Below the pieces are notes generated by a model. That model was not told the DNA's origin. It saw nothing but the letters and a program-made list of their open reading frames with translations, and searched no databases. A stretch of DNA of 64,000 nucleotides, from the NCBI GenBank assembly GCA_021613335.1, contig JAJTWR010000245.1, positions 448,501-512,500 of the forward strand, written 5' to 3'. This DNA comes from Whitmania pigra (lineage: Eukaryota > Annelida > Clitellata > Hirudinida > Haemopidae). The position numbers and the translations under genes are program-made. Shown piece after piece: positions 35,756 through 48,258 of this stretch; the first letter of the stretch is position 1, and every line of letters begins with the position of its first letter.

Positions 35756-37768
35756 CAAATTCAATAAAAATGTATTTAACTGTATTAATATATTTGGTCT
35801 TTTTTTATATTTGCCTTTATTTCTGTTTTTAATATTCAACTTTAAACTAATACTCATATGGGTTGGTGAGCCTTCAGATCTAACTGCAATAAAATCAACG
35901 ACTAATATTATTAATTAAGTAATTCAATTTATCCATTTTATAATGTAATGTTAAGAACATTAAATTGACTGTAAATACCATTTGTCACTTGTGTAAACAG
36001 GCAAACCAGGAATATATAAAGATAAGTCATGTCTCTGAAGCATATGGATATTCTATGCTTGACTGTTATTATATAAAGACATTATTTATGCACAATCACG
36101 AATTATTGAAAGCATAAATATCGGAATAATCAATGATTATTGACCGCAAATGTTACACATTTTGGGTGAAATATCAGAATAATCTGAATAATAATAATAA
36201 GAGTATTGATTGCCAGACATGGATCTCGAGGACTTGTTCCAATTTTATTAAAAAGTTATAATAATCTATTATTATAATTATTATAAGTTATAATTGTCTT
36301 TTGACGCTTATTTGTACAGTTAGACTTTTGAAGTGAAACTTAGCAAAATTATAAATTACTTCCTCTTGATGCTGTTTTGACATTTGACACAATTTTGCAA
36401 TCATTTAAATTACGGCGTTTAATGTACGAGAAATTTACCTATAATGCATTTTGCATGTGACTATTGACTACGCATTATACTGTTACAACCACGATCGAAA
36501 AGCATTTATAATTATGAAATTTATTTACAAGAATTATATCGATTAAATAATTTAAGTCTTCTAAATGAAGCTCACTAAATAACACTACTGATTGAAGTTT
36601 GGGAGTTCGAACCAGTTGAGAAGACTTCATCTTCAGTTTAACTGAACTTTAGAGGAGATCCACAGACGTCGAGAGACATATCCAGACAGAAGAAACTCAT
36701 ATCCTCATCACGGTTATTCAGTTCCAATGACTGAATGTGTATACCAATAAACCTATTAGACCAATAGTATTAGCTGAAAATGCACGTACTATTGCACGGG
36801 CTATTTCAATACATTTTGAATGTTGATATTTTGCACTGAGGAACTCCAGCATAAAGCTCGACAGCTGTGATACCCTGGATCAAGCCTATTAGAGGCCAGG
36901 ACCGGTTGTAAGGCGGGCAACTTTCCAACCCCCATTATTACGTAGGTTGACTTCCAAATACTGTCGACGTGACCGCGACTAAACCCTCCAACTTAACAGA
37001 AGTAAACACGTCGACTGAACTTGTTTTTGACAGGTGCTAAATTAACAAGCCTGCGCGTCTACGTTTATTATTTTTTTATTTATTATCCTTTTCATAACTA
37101 GATGATCTCGATTCTTAACGCAAAGAAGTCTTACAAAACAGCAACTCTACTTCGCAGCTCGTTCTATTTCACAACTTCAACTTGTTAATATGAGTTCTCG
37201 AAAGCTAAAATAAAAATCAAACCTTTAGTTCAAACACACAACTCCACAAGTTCCCAGCACCTCACACCTAGCACACCCAACACCTTAATTAATTAAAAAT
37301 TAAAGAAAGATAAAGCATAATGCAGTCTTACCTCCCGGTTCGAAGTGCAGCATCACCCAGCACTGGAATTCGTTCGACACGTCTTAAGTAATAAGAAACA
37401 GACGATTTCGTTCGAACGATATTCCAAAATATTTCCAAAACAATATACACATGCAGTTGGAGGCCGCTTCACTAGCTAGATGGAAGCAAAGATAAAAAAC
37501 GTATACAAAACAGCTCGCCAAATAATCGTCCAGGTACCCTTCGCTCAGAAGCAGCATGAGCTGTTCACCTGGTTGTGATTGTTCAACATAATAAAACACA
37601 TCGATGAGTAACATCGAACGATTCAAGCTTCAGAAATAAACGGTAATCTTTTAGTCAACCGATTAACAACATGCCGATCTTTAAATTAAACAACGTAACC
37701 ACTCTTAAAAAAGTTTCAAGGGGTGTGGAGATCACATTGGACCACCGGATGCACCCCCCCCCTAATAA
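35756..37768. other. Intergenic or unresolved 5' M13 region
   Basis: Apart from the interspersed repeat at 36476-36930 I recognise no gene here. The M13 first exon with its transmembrane segment and promoter should lie here or further upstream. A minus-strand open frame at 37384-37626 has no clear support. Confidence 0.4.
36476..36930 (+). repeat. Interspersed repeat, copy 2, with tRNA B-box-like motif
   Basis: Diverged copy of 27308-27760. It contains GTTCGAACC at 36605-36613, which fits the RNA polymerase III B box; copy 1 has GTTCAAAGC there. A tRNA-derived SINE is possible, but no convincing A box was found. Confidence 0.75.
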
Positions 37769-40700
37769 TCACAGAGGAAATTCAGACTGGGCGGCAAAGC
37801 TCCTCACCGGGTAGAAATAGAACGGAGGGTACATGTTGTCCGAGATGTCGAAGGTCATCGACGAATTTTCATTGGTCGACCTGGTAAATGTTAACTAATA
37901 TCATGTATTAGTACATGAGGCATTCACAGTTTCAAACTTTTAGGAACTTAGGAATGTGCCCTTAATAGAGTGAAGTATAATAAATAATAATGTGATAACA
38001 ATTTTTCAATGAAGCTAAAACCTGAAACTAATTAATGTTTTAACAGGTTCGAAACAATTAAATCGTAAGTATTTAATAAAAAATAAATTTAGAAAAATAC
38101 CACACATCAAAGTAATGCGTATCATCATTCAAGTCCAAGTCTCAATCCTTTATAAAGTTGGATCAATGAACTTTAAGGCTTCATAACTTACATACTTGCT
38201 TAATTTATTTAATCAATTAATAAACTTAATAATTTTAATAAATTTTAAATAATTTTGTTTGAACCCCTCACTTATTGGCTCTGTGCATGGAGTACTTGAG
38301 CCAGTTGAGTTGTGAGTTTCTGCGATGTTTCGTCGACTTCAGCGACATCTCCTGGTCGTTTAAAAACATTTTAACGACTTCGTAACACGATTTTCAGACA
38401 ATTATTTTACTTTAGTAACTTTTTACTCATTAATTATTTTAGTTATGAGTAAGTTTTAACGATTCAGAATTTCGATGAATTTAAAGTCACACTCCCGCGA
38501 ATCCATTATATATGCAAAAGGGCAAAGGTCCTACCAGGAAAAACGTCTGCTCGTAGTCGGCATAGTAACACAGGTTCTTGGAGAACCTTTTTGGCTTCAG
38601 GGACGGTTCCGGAATTTTCTTCAGTACCAGGCTCACCTGCTGCACGATGATGATGATGATCATGAAAATGGTGATTACCATGACAACGACAACAAAACGC
38701 TCAGCCCATTAAAATCTACTAGCCTACTTTGAAGCTCAATGCATGATCATTTGTCATCACATCATCACCATGACTATCACCATCACAACCATCACAAATG
38801 ATGACTATCATCATCACCACCACAACCTTCATTACCACCGTCAACATCATCACCTTATCATCGGAGAGCTTGTAGTACCCGTACTGCAGCCCGTGGACAT
38901 AGTTGGACTTATTCTTCAGGTAGGCAACTGCCTTCTTCGGCTGCTCGGGGCTCATGAACATGTACACCTTACCTGCACAATAGACCCCAATGCGTTTAAC
39001 AATTGTATCAGTGCATAACAACAAATATAACGAGGGTTCATCCGTAAAAGATGTCTGCAAGTGGGTGGGGAGTACACCTAGAGCAGACGTTTGCAGGAAG
39101 GGGATAAAAAATTGGCAAATTTTTGCGTACTACTTTTGTGGACAGTCCCTAACAATACTAATAACAACAACACTAACGATAACAATAATAATAATAATAA
39201 TAATAATGATGATGATGATAATAATAATAATAATTTCGTCAAACCTTCGGGATAGAAGCGGATGTACCGGTAGTACTTCACCAGATGGAATGGTCTATAG
39301 AATCCATCGAAGCTCTTTTCCCCAGCTCTGAAGTACGTGGCCTTGCTGATGTAACAGCCTATTATGTGATGATGATAATGATTATGATGATGGCCCTGAT
39401 GATCATGATAATGGCAATCGTTACGACGATGACAACGACAACGAAAATTATCATGATGACAACTGTGGCTGCTGATGATGATGATGACGACGACTATTTC
39501 ACTTCTACTGATGATGATGATGTTGATGATAATATCACTGCTGGTGATGATGATGATGATGACGGAGAATGTTCCATCCACCGTTGAACATGACGTGAGG
39601 TCTTTCCACGAACATCTGCCTGTACGAGGAGTAGCCGGGAGAAAGGCCACTCTTTTCCCATGTCCTGTTGTCAAAAGATCAATACTCAATAATCAATAAT
39701 CAATTACCATAAAAAAACCATTATTAGCAAATTTGCATAGCATATCCAAATGAAATTAATTATTCACAGTACCTCATGCATGCTAATTTGCATAGCATAT
39801 CCAAATGTAATTAATTATTCATAGTACCTCATGCATACGGCCTTCCATAGATCTTCGTCCCTGGCCAAAAGGTAGAAGCTCTTGCAAACCTGTCGATAAT
39901 ATGGTTGAAGCTGGACAAATCAAAATCCCATCTATCATTGAAATCATTATCACCACCACCACCAAACCATACCACGGAGAGCATCTCCAGTGACCTGACA
40001 TCGAGGTAGCTTGACACGACCCACTTAAAAATCAGGTTGAGCACTTCCAGGGGCAGGTCTGATATGTGGGTTGCCTAAGTAATTAGAGTTAGGTGAACAG
40101 GTGGTAACGATGGGAAGGTGGCTCGATGAACGGATGGGAGGATGGATGGATTGATGGGTAAAAGAAATGGTGGATAGATGGAAGGTCAGACGGATGAAGA
40201 CAAACAAGGTCACAAGGTAAACACTTAAGGTAGCGGCTAAGACAGTGGTGGACACATTGATGGCCAGCGACTTAGTTCATGGGTGAGTGAACGAACGGGC
40301 TTTTACGACGAGGCATAGATCGACACTAGAAGATCCATCTACTCACCTCTTGCTTGATGGCCGGTTTGCAGATGATGCTGTCTGTCGCTATTCGTACGGG
40401 TTTCGCATCGCAATCCTCGTCGCCATCGTCAGCGGTAGCAACAGCTGGATCGTGTTCACCAACCTTAGCTGGCTGTTTGCCTCCTTCTAAGACGCTGCAA
40501 TAAAATAAAAATATACAAATATAAAATATAAAATAAATTAAAAATAAAGATTAGTAACCATACCAACAATAGCTGTAAAGGCTGACACAAATACAACTTA
40601 GATGGACAGGTGCAACTTGAATTAATGATGAAATCCTGAACCCAAACCATGCTACCCTATCTTCACTAATCCATCTAATTATCCATCCACCCATCCACCC

Positions 40701-42244
40701 ATCCATCCACACCCATCCATCCATCCACCCATCAATCCATCTACTCCTCCATCCATCTATCCATCTACTCCTCCATCCATCTATCCATCCACCCATCAAT
40801 CCATCTACTCATCCATCCACCCATCAATCCATCTACTCCTCCATCCATCTATCCATCCACCCATCCACCCATCCATCCATCCACCCATCCATCCACACCC
40901 ATCCATCCATCCACCCCTCCATCCATCTATCCATCCACCCATCAATCCATCTATCCATCCACCCACCCATCCATCTCACCTCAGTGCCACTCTCAGCTCC
41001 TCAGCATTGACACCAGCATTGTTGTCGCCTGTGTCTTTGTTGTTGTTGCTTGAGGTCAAAAGGTCATCCTGTTGAAGATGATACTATATGTATGTCTTGT
41101 TTATTTTTTTCATCTTAATGCTACTGTAAGATAAAGGGGAATTGTGACCAGCCAATCCAGTATTTCACACTTTTCTTAATATAATTTCGTCGCGGTAAAT
41201 AAACTGTCGAAAAACAACATCTTAGACTTCAAAATGACACCAAAATCCAAGGAATTCGAAGGTTCAAATTTCAAACAAAACAGTTGAAAATAAGTCTAAA
41301 CAAACATCAAGTGATGGCATAATTCTCAACGAAACAAACGAAGGAAAACCACTCGAAAAAAATATTTACAAAGCAATAATTCCCGTCACGAACGAAGGAA
41401 AGGCGACGAGATATTCAGAAAACGATTTCCAAACCCGATCTGCATCCGAATGCACCTCCACAGCAAACGGTGATGGCTGGGCTCTGCTGGAAAGATTTTG
41501 ACTGTTGATCTCACTCCTCCACTGCCTCCTGAACTTTTCCAATTCATCATTCGTGGCTCTCCTGTCCCTGGTCAAGCCCGTCCTGTCGCTGAACCCCAAT
41601 GAACATGGATTGATCTGTCCTCCCTCGCAACTTTCTTCCTCTTGGAGCTCGTCCCTCCTAGATTCGTTGTCATCTTCTTCGTCCTCGGAACCGTTGAAAG
41701 AATTGCAACTGCCTGGATCCTGGTAATCAGCATTTATTGAGCAACTAGATTTTATTCAAAGTTCTAATCAATCAACCATTTCCGAGATCACAGGAAAGAT
41801 TTCAGAAATCTTAAATTTCATCTTCGGCCATTTGTCTGAACATTTTCATTTCGAATTACTTAGCTCATGTTTTTAGTCAATGTTGTTTATTTAAACAGGT
41901 CACCGTGATCAAATCATCCGCAAATTTTTTCTCTTTGCTCAATTATACAATTAAGTTTATTTTTCATTAATTTAATTTTTAAATTGTTAATTTTAGCATT
42001 TATATACTCAAAATAGTCCAATTCCACGTCATACTTTGCTCGATACATAAGTCGTACAAAACAGCTCACAGAAGTTCGAGTAAACGGAAGATGCATGAGA
42101 ATCTACTGTCAAAATCAAACCTAACCATATTTCGCAGATAGAATTTGCTCTCGATTAAAAATGTCAACGGATCAAATCACGCCACGAGTAGCAGACGACA
42201 CGGCTAACTGTATGAAGAAGTCGTGCCCATCTGATAGCCGCCAT
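37769..42244 (-). CDS. FBXO9: F-box only protein 9
   Basis: Substrate receptor of an SCF (SKP1-CUL1-F-box) ubiquitin ligase. Exons 5' to 3': 42244-42209 ([12 protein letters not shown], tentative), 41719-41456, 41068-40980, 40494-40347, 40074-39973, 39889-39828, 39664-39582, 39358-39245, 38972-38854, 38636-38535, 38351-38272 and 37880-37769. All phases agree and give 436 aa, against about 440 in human FBXO9. F-box: [20 protein letters not shown] and LEMLSV. The C-terminal FBXO9 signature follows: [46 protein letters not shown], then the end [17 protein letters not shown]. The acidic exon 41719-41456 holds [10 protein letters not shown], matching the N-terminal family motif. The donor of that exon (41456) and the first exon are the least certain points. 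Confidence 0.92.
39034..39149. mobile_element. 116-bp inverted-repeat element in an FBXO9 intron
   Basis: Left end GGGTTCATCCGTAAAAGATG; the right end, reverse-complemented, starts GGGACTGTCCACAAAAGTAG. Related by ends and by GCAAATTTTTGCG near the right end to 42579-42775. TAAC flanks both sides, a possible target duplication. Confidence 0.65.
39729..39836. repeat. 55-bp tandem duplication that copies an FBXO9 splice donor
   Basis: Two near-identical units centred on TTTGCATAGCATATCCAAAT and AATTAATTATTCA. On the gene strand both carry GCATGAG followed by GTACT. The exon uses the donor at 39828; the second, at 39773, is a ready decoy 55 bp downstream. Confidence 0.85.
40668..40977. repeat. 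CATC/CACC tetranucleotide-type minisatellite
   Basis: About 310 bp of ATCCATCCACCC-type repeats ending directly at the donor of FBXO9 exon 40980-41068. The minus-strand frame rich in MDGWMDGW comes from the repeat. Confidence 0.93.
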
Positions 42245-42578
42245 ATTTCAACTGAAGATGCAGAATTTCCTCACCTAGTATAGTATTGCAGTCAACATGT
42301 CCTAGGAAAGCGCATGTTTTTTACTTTAATTTAAAAGTTAAATGTTAAAATTGTTTTTCAATAAATAATGATATTTTAATATGCAAATTTTGTTTTTGAT
42401 GGCGATATGCTTAGGTGTTCCTTGTTTAAAAAAAAACATTAAGGTTTCAAAATCTGAATACTGCATGCAAATGCACAATCATTTTGTTTGAAGCGATTAG
42501 GCGTGACAGACTTGCTCTCAACCTTTCGAGGTTTGCGTAAATTTGATTACACTTCTTTTTCACTTCTCAATTTTGTAA

Positions 42579-42775
42579 GGGCTCATCCACACAAGACGTC
42601 CGCAAGTTGAGGTGGAGGAAATGGGGTTCATCAAAAACGGACATTTGAGGACAAGGGGAAGATTTGCCCAAATCATCTTAGTTATGCAACGGACTACCTA
42701 ATCAAGTAAATAAAAAAAGACAAGGAAGATAAAAAATCTGCAAATTTTTGCGGACGTCTTTTATGGACGACCCCC
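42579..42775. mobile_element. 197-bp MITE-like inverted-repeat element
   Basis: Left end GGGCTCATCCACACAAGACG continuing TCCGCAA; right end, reverse-complemented, GGGGTCGTCCATAAAAGACG continuing TCCGCAA. The ends pair over about 27 bp. The middle contains AAATCATCTTAGTTATGCAA, shared with 29.7-29.8 kb. No open frame. Target duplication is unclear (AA on both sides). Confidence 0.75.
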
Positions 42776-43074
42776 AAGCTAGAGAGCACAGTTTCTGCAA
42801 CCATTCGATAATTTTCCAGAAAGTGGTTTTTGGGGTATTTTTTTTTGTTTCACAAGTTCGAGAGGGTTAAGGTCTCAAAGAGCACCCCATTATCATCAAT
42901 TAAGTGATTACCGGTGTTAACAAACTAATAACTTATTTTCTTCTTATTTATTTTTTTTATTTACCTCAATAAATAAAAAAAAACACAAACTTCACATTCA
43001 TCATTAGGTTGTGCACGCCAAAATTTAATACATCTACAAGATTTCGACTTCAATGAATATCTGTTCATACGATG

Positions 43075-43618
43075 TCAGCTGACACCAGATTTCTGCAAGC
43101 TCATTGATTTTCTGTTATTTTTCTGCAAAAAAATAATAAAATAAAAACAATTACAATATTACCACAGTTTATACAGTACATTATTAGTAATATACTATTA
43201 TTAATTCACTAACGATTTTCCATTCGATGATGGCCATCCACTCCTCAAAATCTCCCTGGCTGTCACTAACTAAGTGGAATGTCCTCCAGGAAAACTCCAA
43301 ACTATTAATCGATTGTAATATTTTCCAGTTAAATATGCTTATTTTTATGTTAATTAAATGCTTGTTTTTATATTAATTAAATGATTATTTTTATTTAAAT
43401 TAAATGCTTATTTATGTATTATAAATATTTAATTATGTTAAATAAGTTACAGTTTAGCAGATATCAATAATAAGTGGAATAAACTAATTAAAATGATTAA
43501 AAACAATAATTCAAAGTTTGAATTTCAGACCAAAGTCTTACTCAATGTTAAAACGAAATGACATTTTCACAATCGATATGCCACTAGCACGAATTCAAAT
43601 TATTATTATTTTCTTTAC

Positions 43619-43651
<33 letters not shown>

Positions 43652-43671
43652 GATTATTATATTATTATTAA

Positions 43672-43717
<46 letters not shown>

Positions 43718-43763
43718 TATTATTATTATTATTATTTATTATTATGAATTATTATTATTAATC

Positions 43764-43796
<33 letters not shown>

Positions 43797-44043
43797 GATT
43801 CTTATTATTATTATTATTATATTATTATTATTATTATTATATTTTAGTATTATTCCCATTAATTATGGCTGTTACCGACAATGCTATTGTAATAACTTCC
43901 AAGAAAGTAATTATCTTTTCACATTGTTTGAAAAAACAGCTGCTGTTCAACATCCAACGTAGGGATTTATTTACTTCTCCAAATTAATGCTTACTACCCA
44001 TCCAGGGGCAGATAGTTTGGTAGATATTATGTCCATTTGGGAA

Positions 44044-44083
<40 letters not shown>

Positions 44084-44117
44084 TAAGAATAATAATAAAT
44101 AATAATAATAATAATAA

Positions 44118-44185
<68 letters not shown>

Positions 44186-44205
44186 GAATAATAATAATAA
44201 TAATC

Positions 44206-44240
<35 letters not shown>

Positions 44241-44494
44241 TAATAATAATAATAATAATCATTAATAATAATAATAATAATAATAAGATCATAATAATAA
44301 TAATAATAATAATCCTAATATAATAATACTAATAATAATAATAATAAGAATAATAATAATAATAATAATAATCCTAATAATAATAATAATAATATAAGAA
44401 TAAGAATAATAAATAATAATCCTAATAATACTCCATAATAATAATAATAATAATAAGATAATAATCATATAATAATACCTAATAATAATAATCA

Positions 44495-44531
<37 letters not shown>

Positions 44532-46767
44532 CATAATACTAATAATAATAATAATAATAATAATAATCCTAATAATAATAATAATAATCATAATAATAAT
44601 AATAATAGTAACAGCTCAACAGAACCTGAAGCAGAAATCCTTGCCAAAGGCATCGTTCTTGAGCACCTCCGACACTCTGTAAGGTCCATCTTCCTTATTG
44701 GCTCCTTGTCGAACTGTGATCTGTAATAACTCAGATGATTTCTCTGCAGCACAAACCACCTCAACTTCCAGTTCTGGGGAAAGTGAGTGAGTGAGTGAGT
44801 GAGTGAGTGAGTGAGTGAGTGAGTGAGTGAGTGAGTGGGGAGTGAGTGAGTGAGTGAGTGAGTGAGTGGAGTGAGTGAGTGAGTGAGTGAGTGAGTGAGT
44901 GAGTGAGTGAGTGAGTGAGTGAGTGAGTGAGTGAGTGAGTGAGTGAGTGAGTGAGTGAGTGAGTGAGTGAGTGAGTGAGTGAGTGAGTGAGTGAGTGCGT
45001 GAGTGAGTGAGTGAAGGGACGATTGGACAAATGATTTAGTCACCTTCACAAAACCGCCGAGTTTAGTCAGGAAGCCTGACTTTGAATTAATCTGTTGATT
45101 AGGAATACATAATTTGAAATTCATTGAAACATTGTAATTAAATATATTAGCCTATTTAATTATTCCTCGCCTAAGGTTCCTCGCTTACCGCTAATGTTTT
45201 TGGCATGGTGACAGACGTCTGGCCATATTGTCCGTGAAGTCTTATAACTTCGTATGTGGAAGGTTCTGATACCAGTCTGGGATAAGGATGCTTGAGCTGC
45301 GTGGTGATGCCTGACGATAACGACGACGACGACGACGATGATGATGAAGTTTAGAATTTTTATTAAGTAGAAAACATCATAAAGGATTTTTACAAGGTAT
45401 TATTACGACCACGATTGTATGTGATGAATCATCTATTGGATCTCAGCTTACCAGACTCTCCGGCAATGTAAGGCTGCTTCTGGAAGTGACCGAGGAATTC
45501 CTCTTTGTTGGAAAAGGTCGCCAAGCCAAAGACAAATTGCCGTCCATTCCATACGACGTTGAAGTGCTTGACGGAATCTTTGCTCCTATAAAAAAACCAC
45601 GTTACTTATAATAAACAAACCATTAAGCAATAAGCACTTAACGAATCTTAAATAAATGTTGACCTAGCCCTAGCCCAAGCCCCATACTTATCCCTAACCT
45701 TTACCTAACCATAAAAAGAAACTAAAACGTCAGAAAACTGAAAAAATTATCCCATTAGGTTGATTTTTATCCTTTGAGGACAACCTAAACACACATACTT
45801 TACCAACCTAAACACACATACTTCACCAACCTAACAGATACCGCCATTTCTCCGGGCAAAGAGCTGGGTCTGATCAAATAACTACCTTCCTGTCCATTCT
45901 GCATAAGCAGACTTTCTGCTATGTGCCTTGTGCAATCCGGATGATACCAGCTAAAATTAAAATTGAGACTATTGAGTTGTTTATCATTTTCGATAATTTG
46001 TCTCTTTAAAATAAATTGCAATTATTTTTTGTGAAATGGCATTTAAAGGGGTATAGATCATTTTAAGTGCCTATCTAAAGTTACAAGATTCTTAATTATA
46101 TCAGCTAAAATGATCAGTTTGTAAATAATAATTATAATATTAATACAAATTTATGACTTTTAATGTCATTTAATTGGTAATGATTTTATTTGTAATCCAA
46201 TTATGAATATATAAATGAGATTATTTGTGGGTATGGTTAAGCAACAGTTTGGAATTCGTCATCCTCATTGTTATTGCTACTATTATTATTACCAGTATTT
46301 CCAATATGTGTTAATAAAAATAAAAATGTGTTATTAAAAATTGTTAATTAAGTTAATTATAATAATGTTATCATTAATGTATTATTATTATTAGCACTGC
46401 TGGTGTCGTTAGTTTATTAAAAGGCACATATAATCATTAATAAGCGTTATTTTCTCACCAGTCAGCATCAACCTCAACAATTATCGTATGCAATTGGAAA
46501 TGTCCAAATTATTATCTGCAGCGAATAAAATTATTTGTAATTGCTGCACTTATGTCTGACATTCATTAAATTATTTTTATTACTATTGTTGATGTTGATG
46601 ATTTTGTATTTTAATATTATAATAGTCATGTATATAATAATTATTAATATTATTATCAGAATTGTTATTATGATTGCAATCATTATTAATATTATTTCTA
46701 ATATTTTTATCAAAGCCGTGAAAGACTTAAATTAAAATAAAAAGCATTCCTATTAGCAGTCAATAAT

Positions 46768-46821
<54 letters not shown>

Positions 46822-47101
46822 TAATAATAATAATATTCAAATTAATAATAACTTGTATTATTGTACTTGTTTAAATTACATTAACATTTTGACATTGGGT
46901 TTATTCATCAGATTGATTCTCAAATGAGATTCAATTCGAGAATGAATAAAATTCAAAAAAAAATTATAAAATACAATAATATTGTTTCATTAAAGAAAAT
47001 TCTTTAAGAAATCATTTTTAAAGTTAAACATGGAACATTTCTTACCTCAATCCTTCAACTAGAATTTCAAATACACCAACTTCTGCCTTATTTTGAGACA
47101 T
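43075..47101 (-). CDS. DAPP1: Dual adaptor with SH2 and PH domains (DAPP1/Bam32)
   Basis: Cytosolic adaptor recruited to the plasma membrane by PI(3,4,5)P3 and PI(3,4)P2, binding phosphotyrosine through its SH2 domain. Exons 5' to 3': 47101-47046 (MSQNKAEVGV), 45950-45831, 45585-45452, 45310-45189, 45079-45044, 44773-44626, 43301-43214 and 43122-43075. SH2: WYHPDCTRHIAESLL and GSYLIRPS with the phosphotyrosine-binding Arg, then VKHFNV. PH: SGFLTKLGGFVK joined to NWKLRWFVLQ, giving the K-Xn-K-X-R-W phosphoinositide pattern, then KEPIRKMDLTEC and EEWMAIIEW. Length is about 250 aa (human 280). Exon 44773-44626 is one base short for its phases. After DLTEC the frame must shift to read VLKNDAFGKDFCF, so one base is missing near 44681. 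Confidence 0.92.
43609..43848. repeat. (TTA)n microsatellite
   Basis: About 240 bp of TTA with small interruptions, in the long intron between the last two PH-domain exons of DAPP1. Confidence 0.93.
44043..44609. repeat. (AAT)n microsatellite, 0.57 kb
   Basis: Interrupted AAT tract immediately downstream of the donor of DAPP1 exon 44626-44773, in the same intron as the TTA tract at 43.6-43.8 kb. The two are complementary and could form a long hairpin. Confidence 0.93.
44781..45014. repeat. (GAGT)n tetranucleotide repeat
   Basis: About 58 GAGT units filling nearly the whole intron between two DAPP1 PH-domain exons. On the gene strand it reads CTCA repeats running into TTTCCCCAG, so the repeat supplies the pyrimidine tract of the acceptor. 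Confidence 0.95.
46765..46835. repeat. (AAT)n microsatellite
   Basis: AAT tract in DAPP1 intron 1. The rest of this 1.1-kb intron (45951-47045) holds AT-rich sequence with no recognisable gene. Confidence 0.88.
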
Positions 47102-48258
47102 TTATATTTTACAAAACTTTATTATTATTATTATTATTATTGTTATTATGACTACTACTTGTGATAATACCTTTATGCAATACCGCTTACCTAATACTTT
47201 AATAATAATAACAAATAATCTGTTTAATTAATAAAACGAACCGAACAAACTATTATTACGCAGACACGATTCTCGAGTCTACTCTGAAAAAGTCGCACAA
47301 AAAAAAGCTTCAGTTACGAGCAAACGAGTTATAAATGCAAATGGTCGGGACTTTGATCATAACAGCATCTGAAGAGTCTAGCATCGATGCAGTATCCTGA
47401 TTCCAAAGAACCTCCAAAATAATTACCCATACTAGGTGACTGCTAGAGATGTTTGACTAATTATGTTCTGAGGTTTATGAAGCTTTTTAATCAGTGACTC
47501 ACTTAGCCATGTCATAGGCTCGTCAATGAATACATTAATGCTGTAGTGTGGTTATGAATAATTCATAATTCAGAATAACTCGTAGCGTCAGCAAGGCATA
47601 TCATTTCCGACTTGATGTAGTTGAATAGGTTTCGTCGGATTTTCGAGGGGATATTAATAAAAGTTTAAGGGTGTTTCCTTGGTTAATGGATCGATTAATT
47701 ATTAACAATTAACAAATCTAACTAAATAGATGACTAACTAACCATTTCATCGTTTTATGGTTAAAGAGTTGTCAATTAATTCACAGATAATTAATTAGTT
47801 TAATTATTAGACCTGTCAATTATTATGTCCATAATGATAATAATCATAATCATAACATAATAGTATGCTACATAAATAGTGTAACTACTACACACGCTCT
47901 CCTTGCTAAACATGTTTAAACAACGGTCTGCATTTAGAAGTCGATCTTATTTAAATCTTGGTTTCTAAATCACAAGGCCTCTACTTATTCCTGAAGGTCA
48001 GCTACGAATAGTTTCAAAAACATGTGTTGCATAACCTGTCGTTTGTACTGAATGAGGCACATTCATTGCGATGATCTGCTTGAGAAATGAATCGATATCC
48101 TGTGATAGTTCAATGGTTTTAATGATGGAGACAAAAAAAGGGTAAAGAACCGGTGCAATGCAGAAAGATCACATTAAATGTTACAATATGCTGCCTTAGA
48201 GTCTCGAAATGAGTTTGTCGTCGTGAGAGATTGGCGGCATTCTTAACATGCCGTAGAA

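Noticed and set aside
37384..37626. 80-codon hydrophobic frame that might be the missing M13 membrane anchor
   Set aside because: No splice signal leads from it to the 35610 exon in phase, and it contains no typical charged cytoplasmic head.
43518..44591. Several 80-110-codon frames of Ile, Tyr, Leu or Asn
   Set aside because: Products of TTA/AAT arrays in a DAPP1 intron.
44588..45124. 178-codon frame with a SLTH-type repeat joined to a PH-like segment
   Set aside because: The repeat is the GAGT intron read through. Splice sites at 45044 and 44773 remove it, and the flanking parts are true DAPP1 exons.
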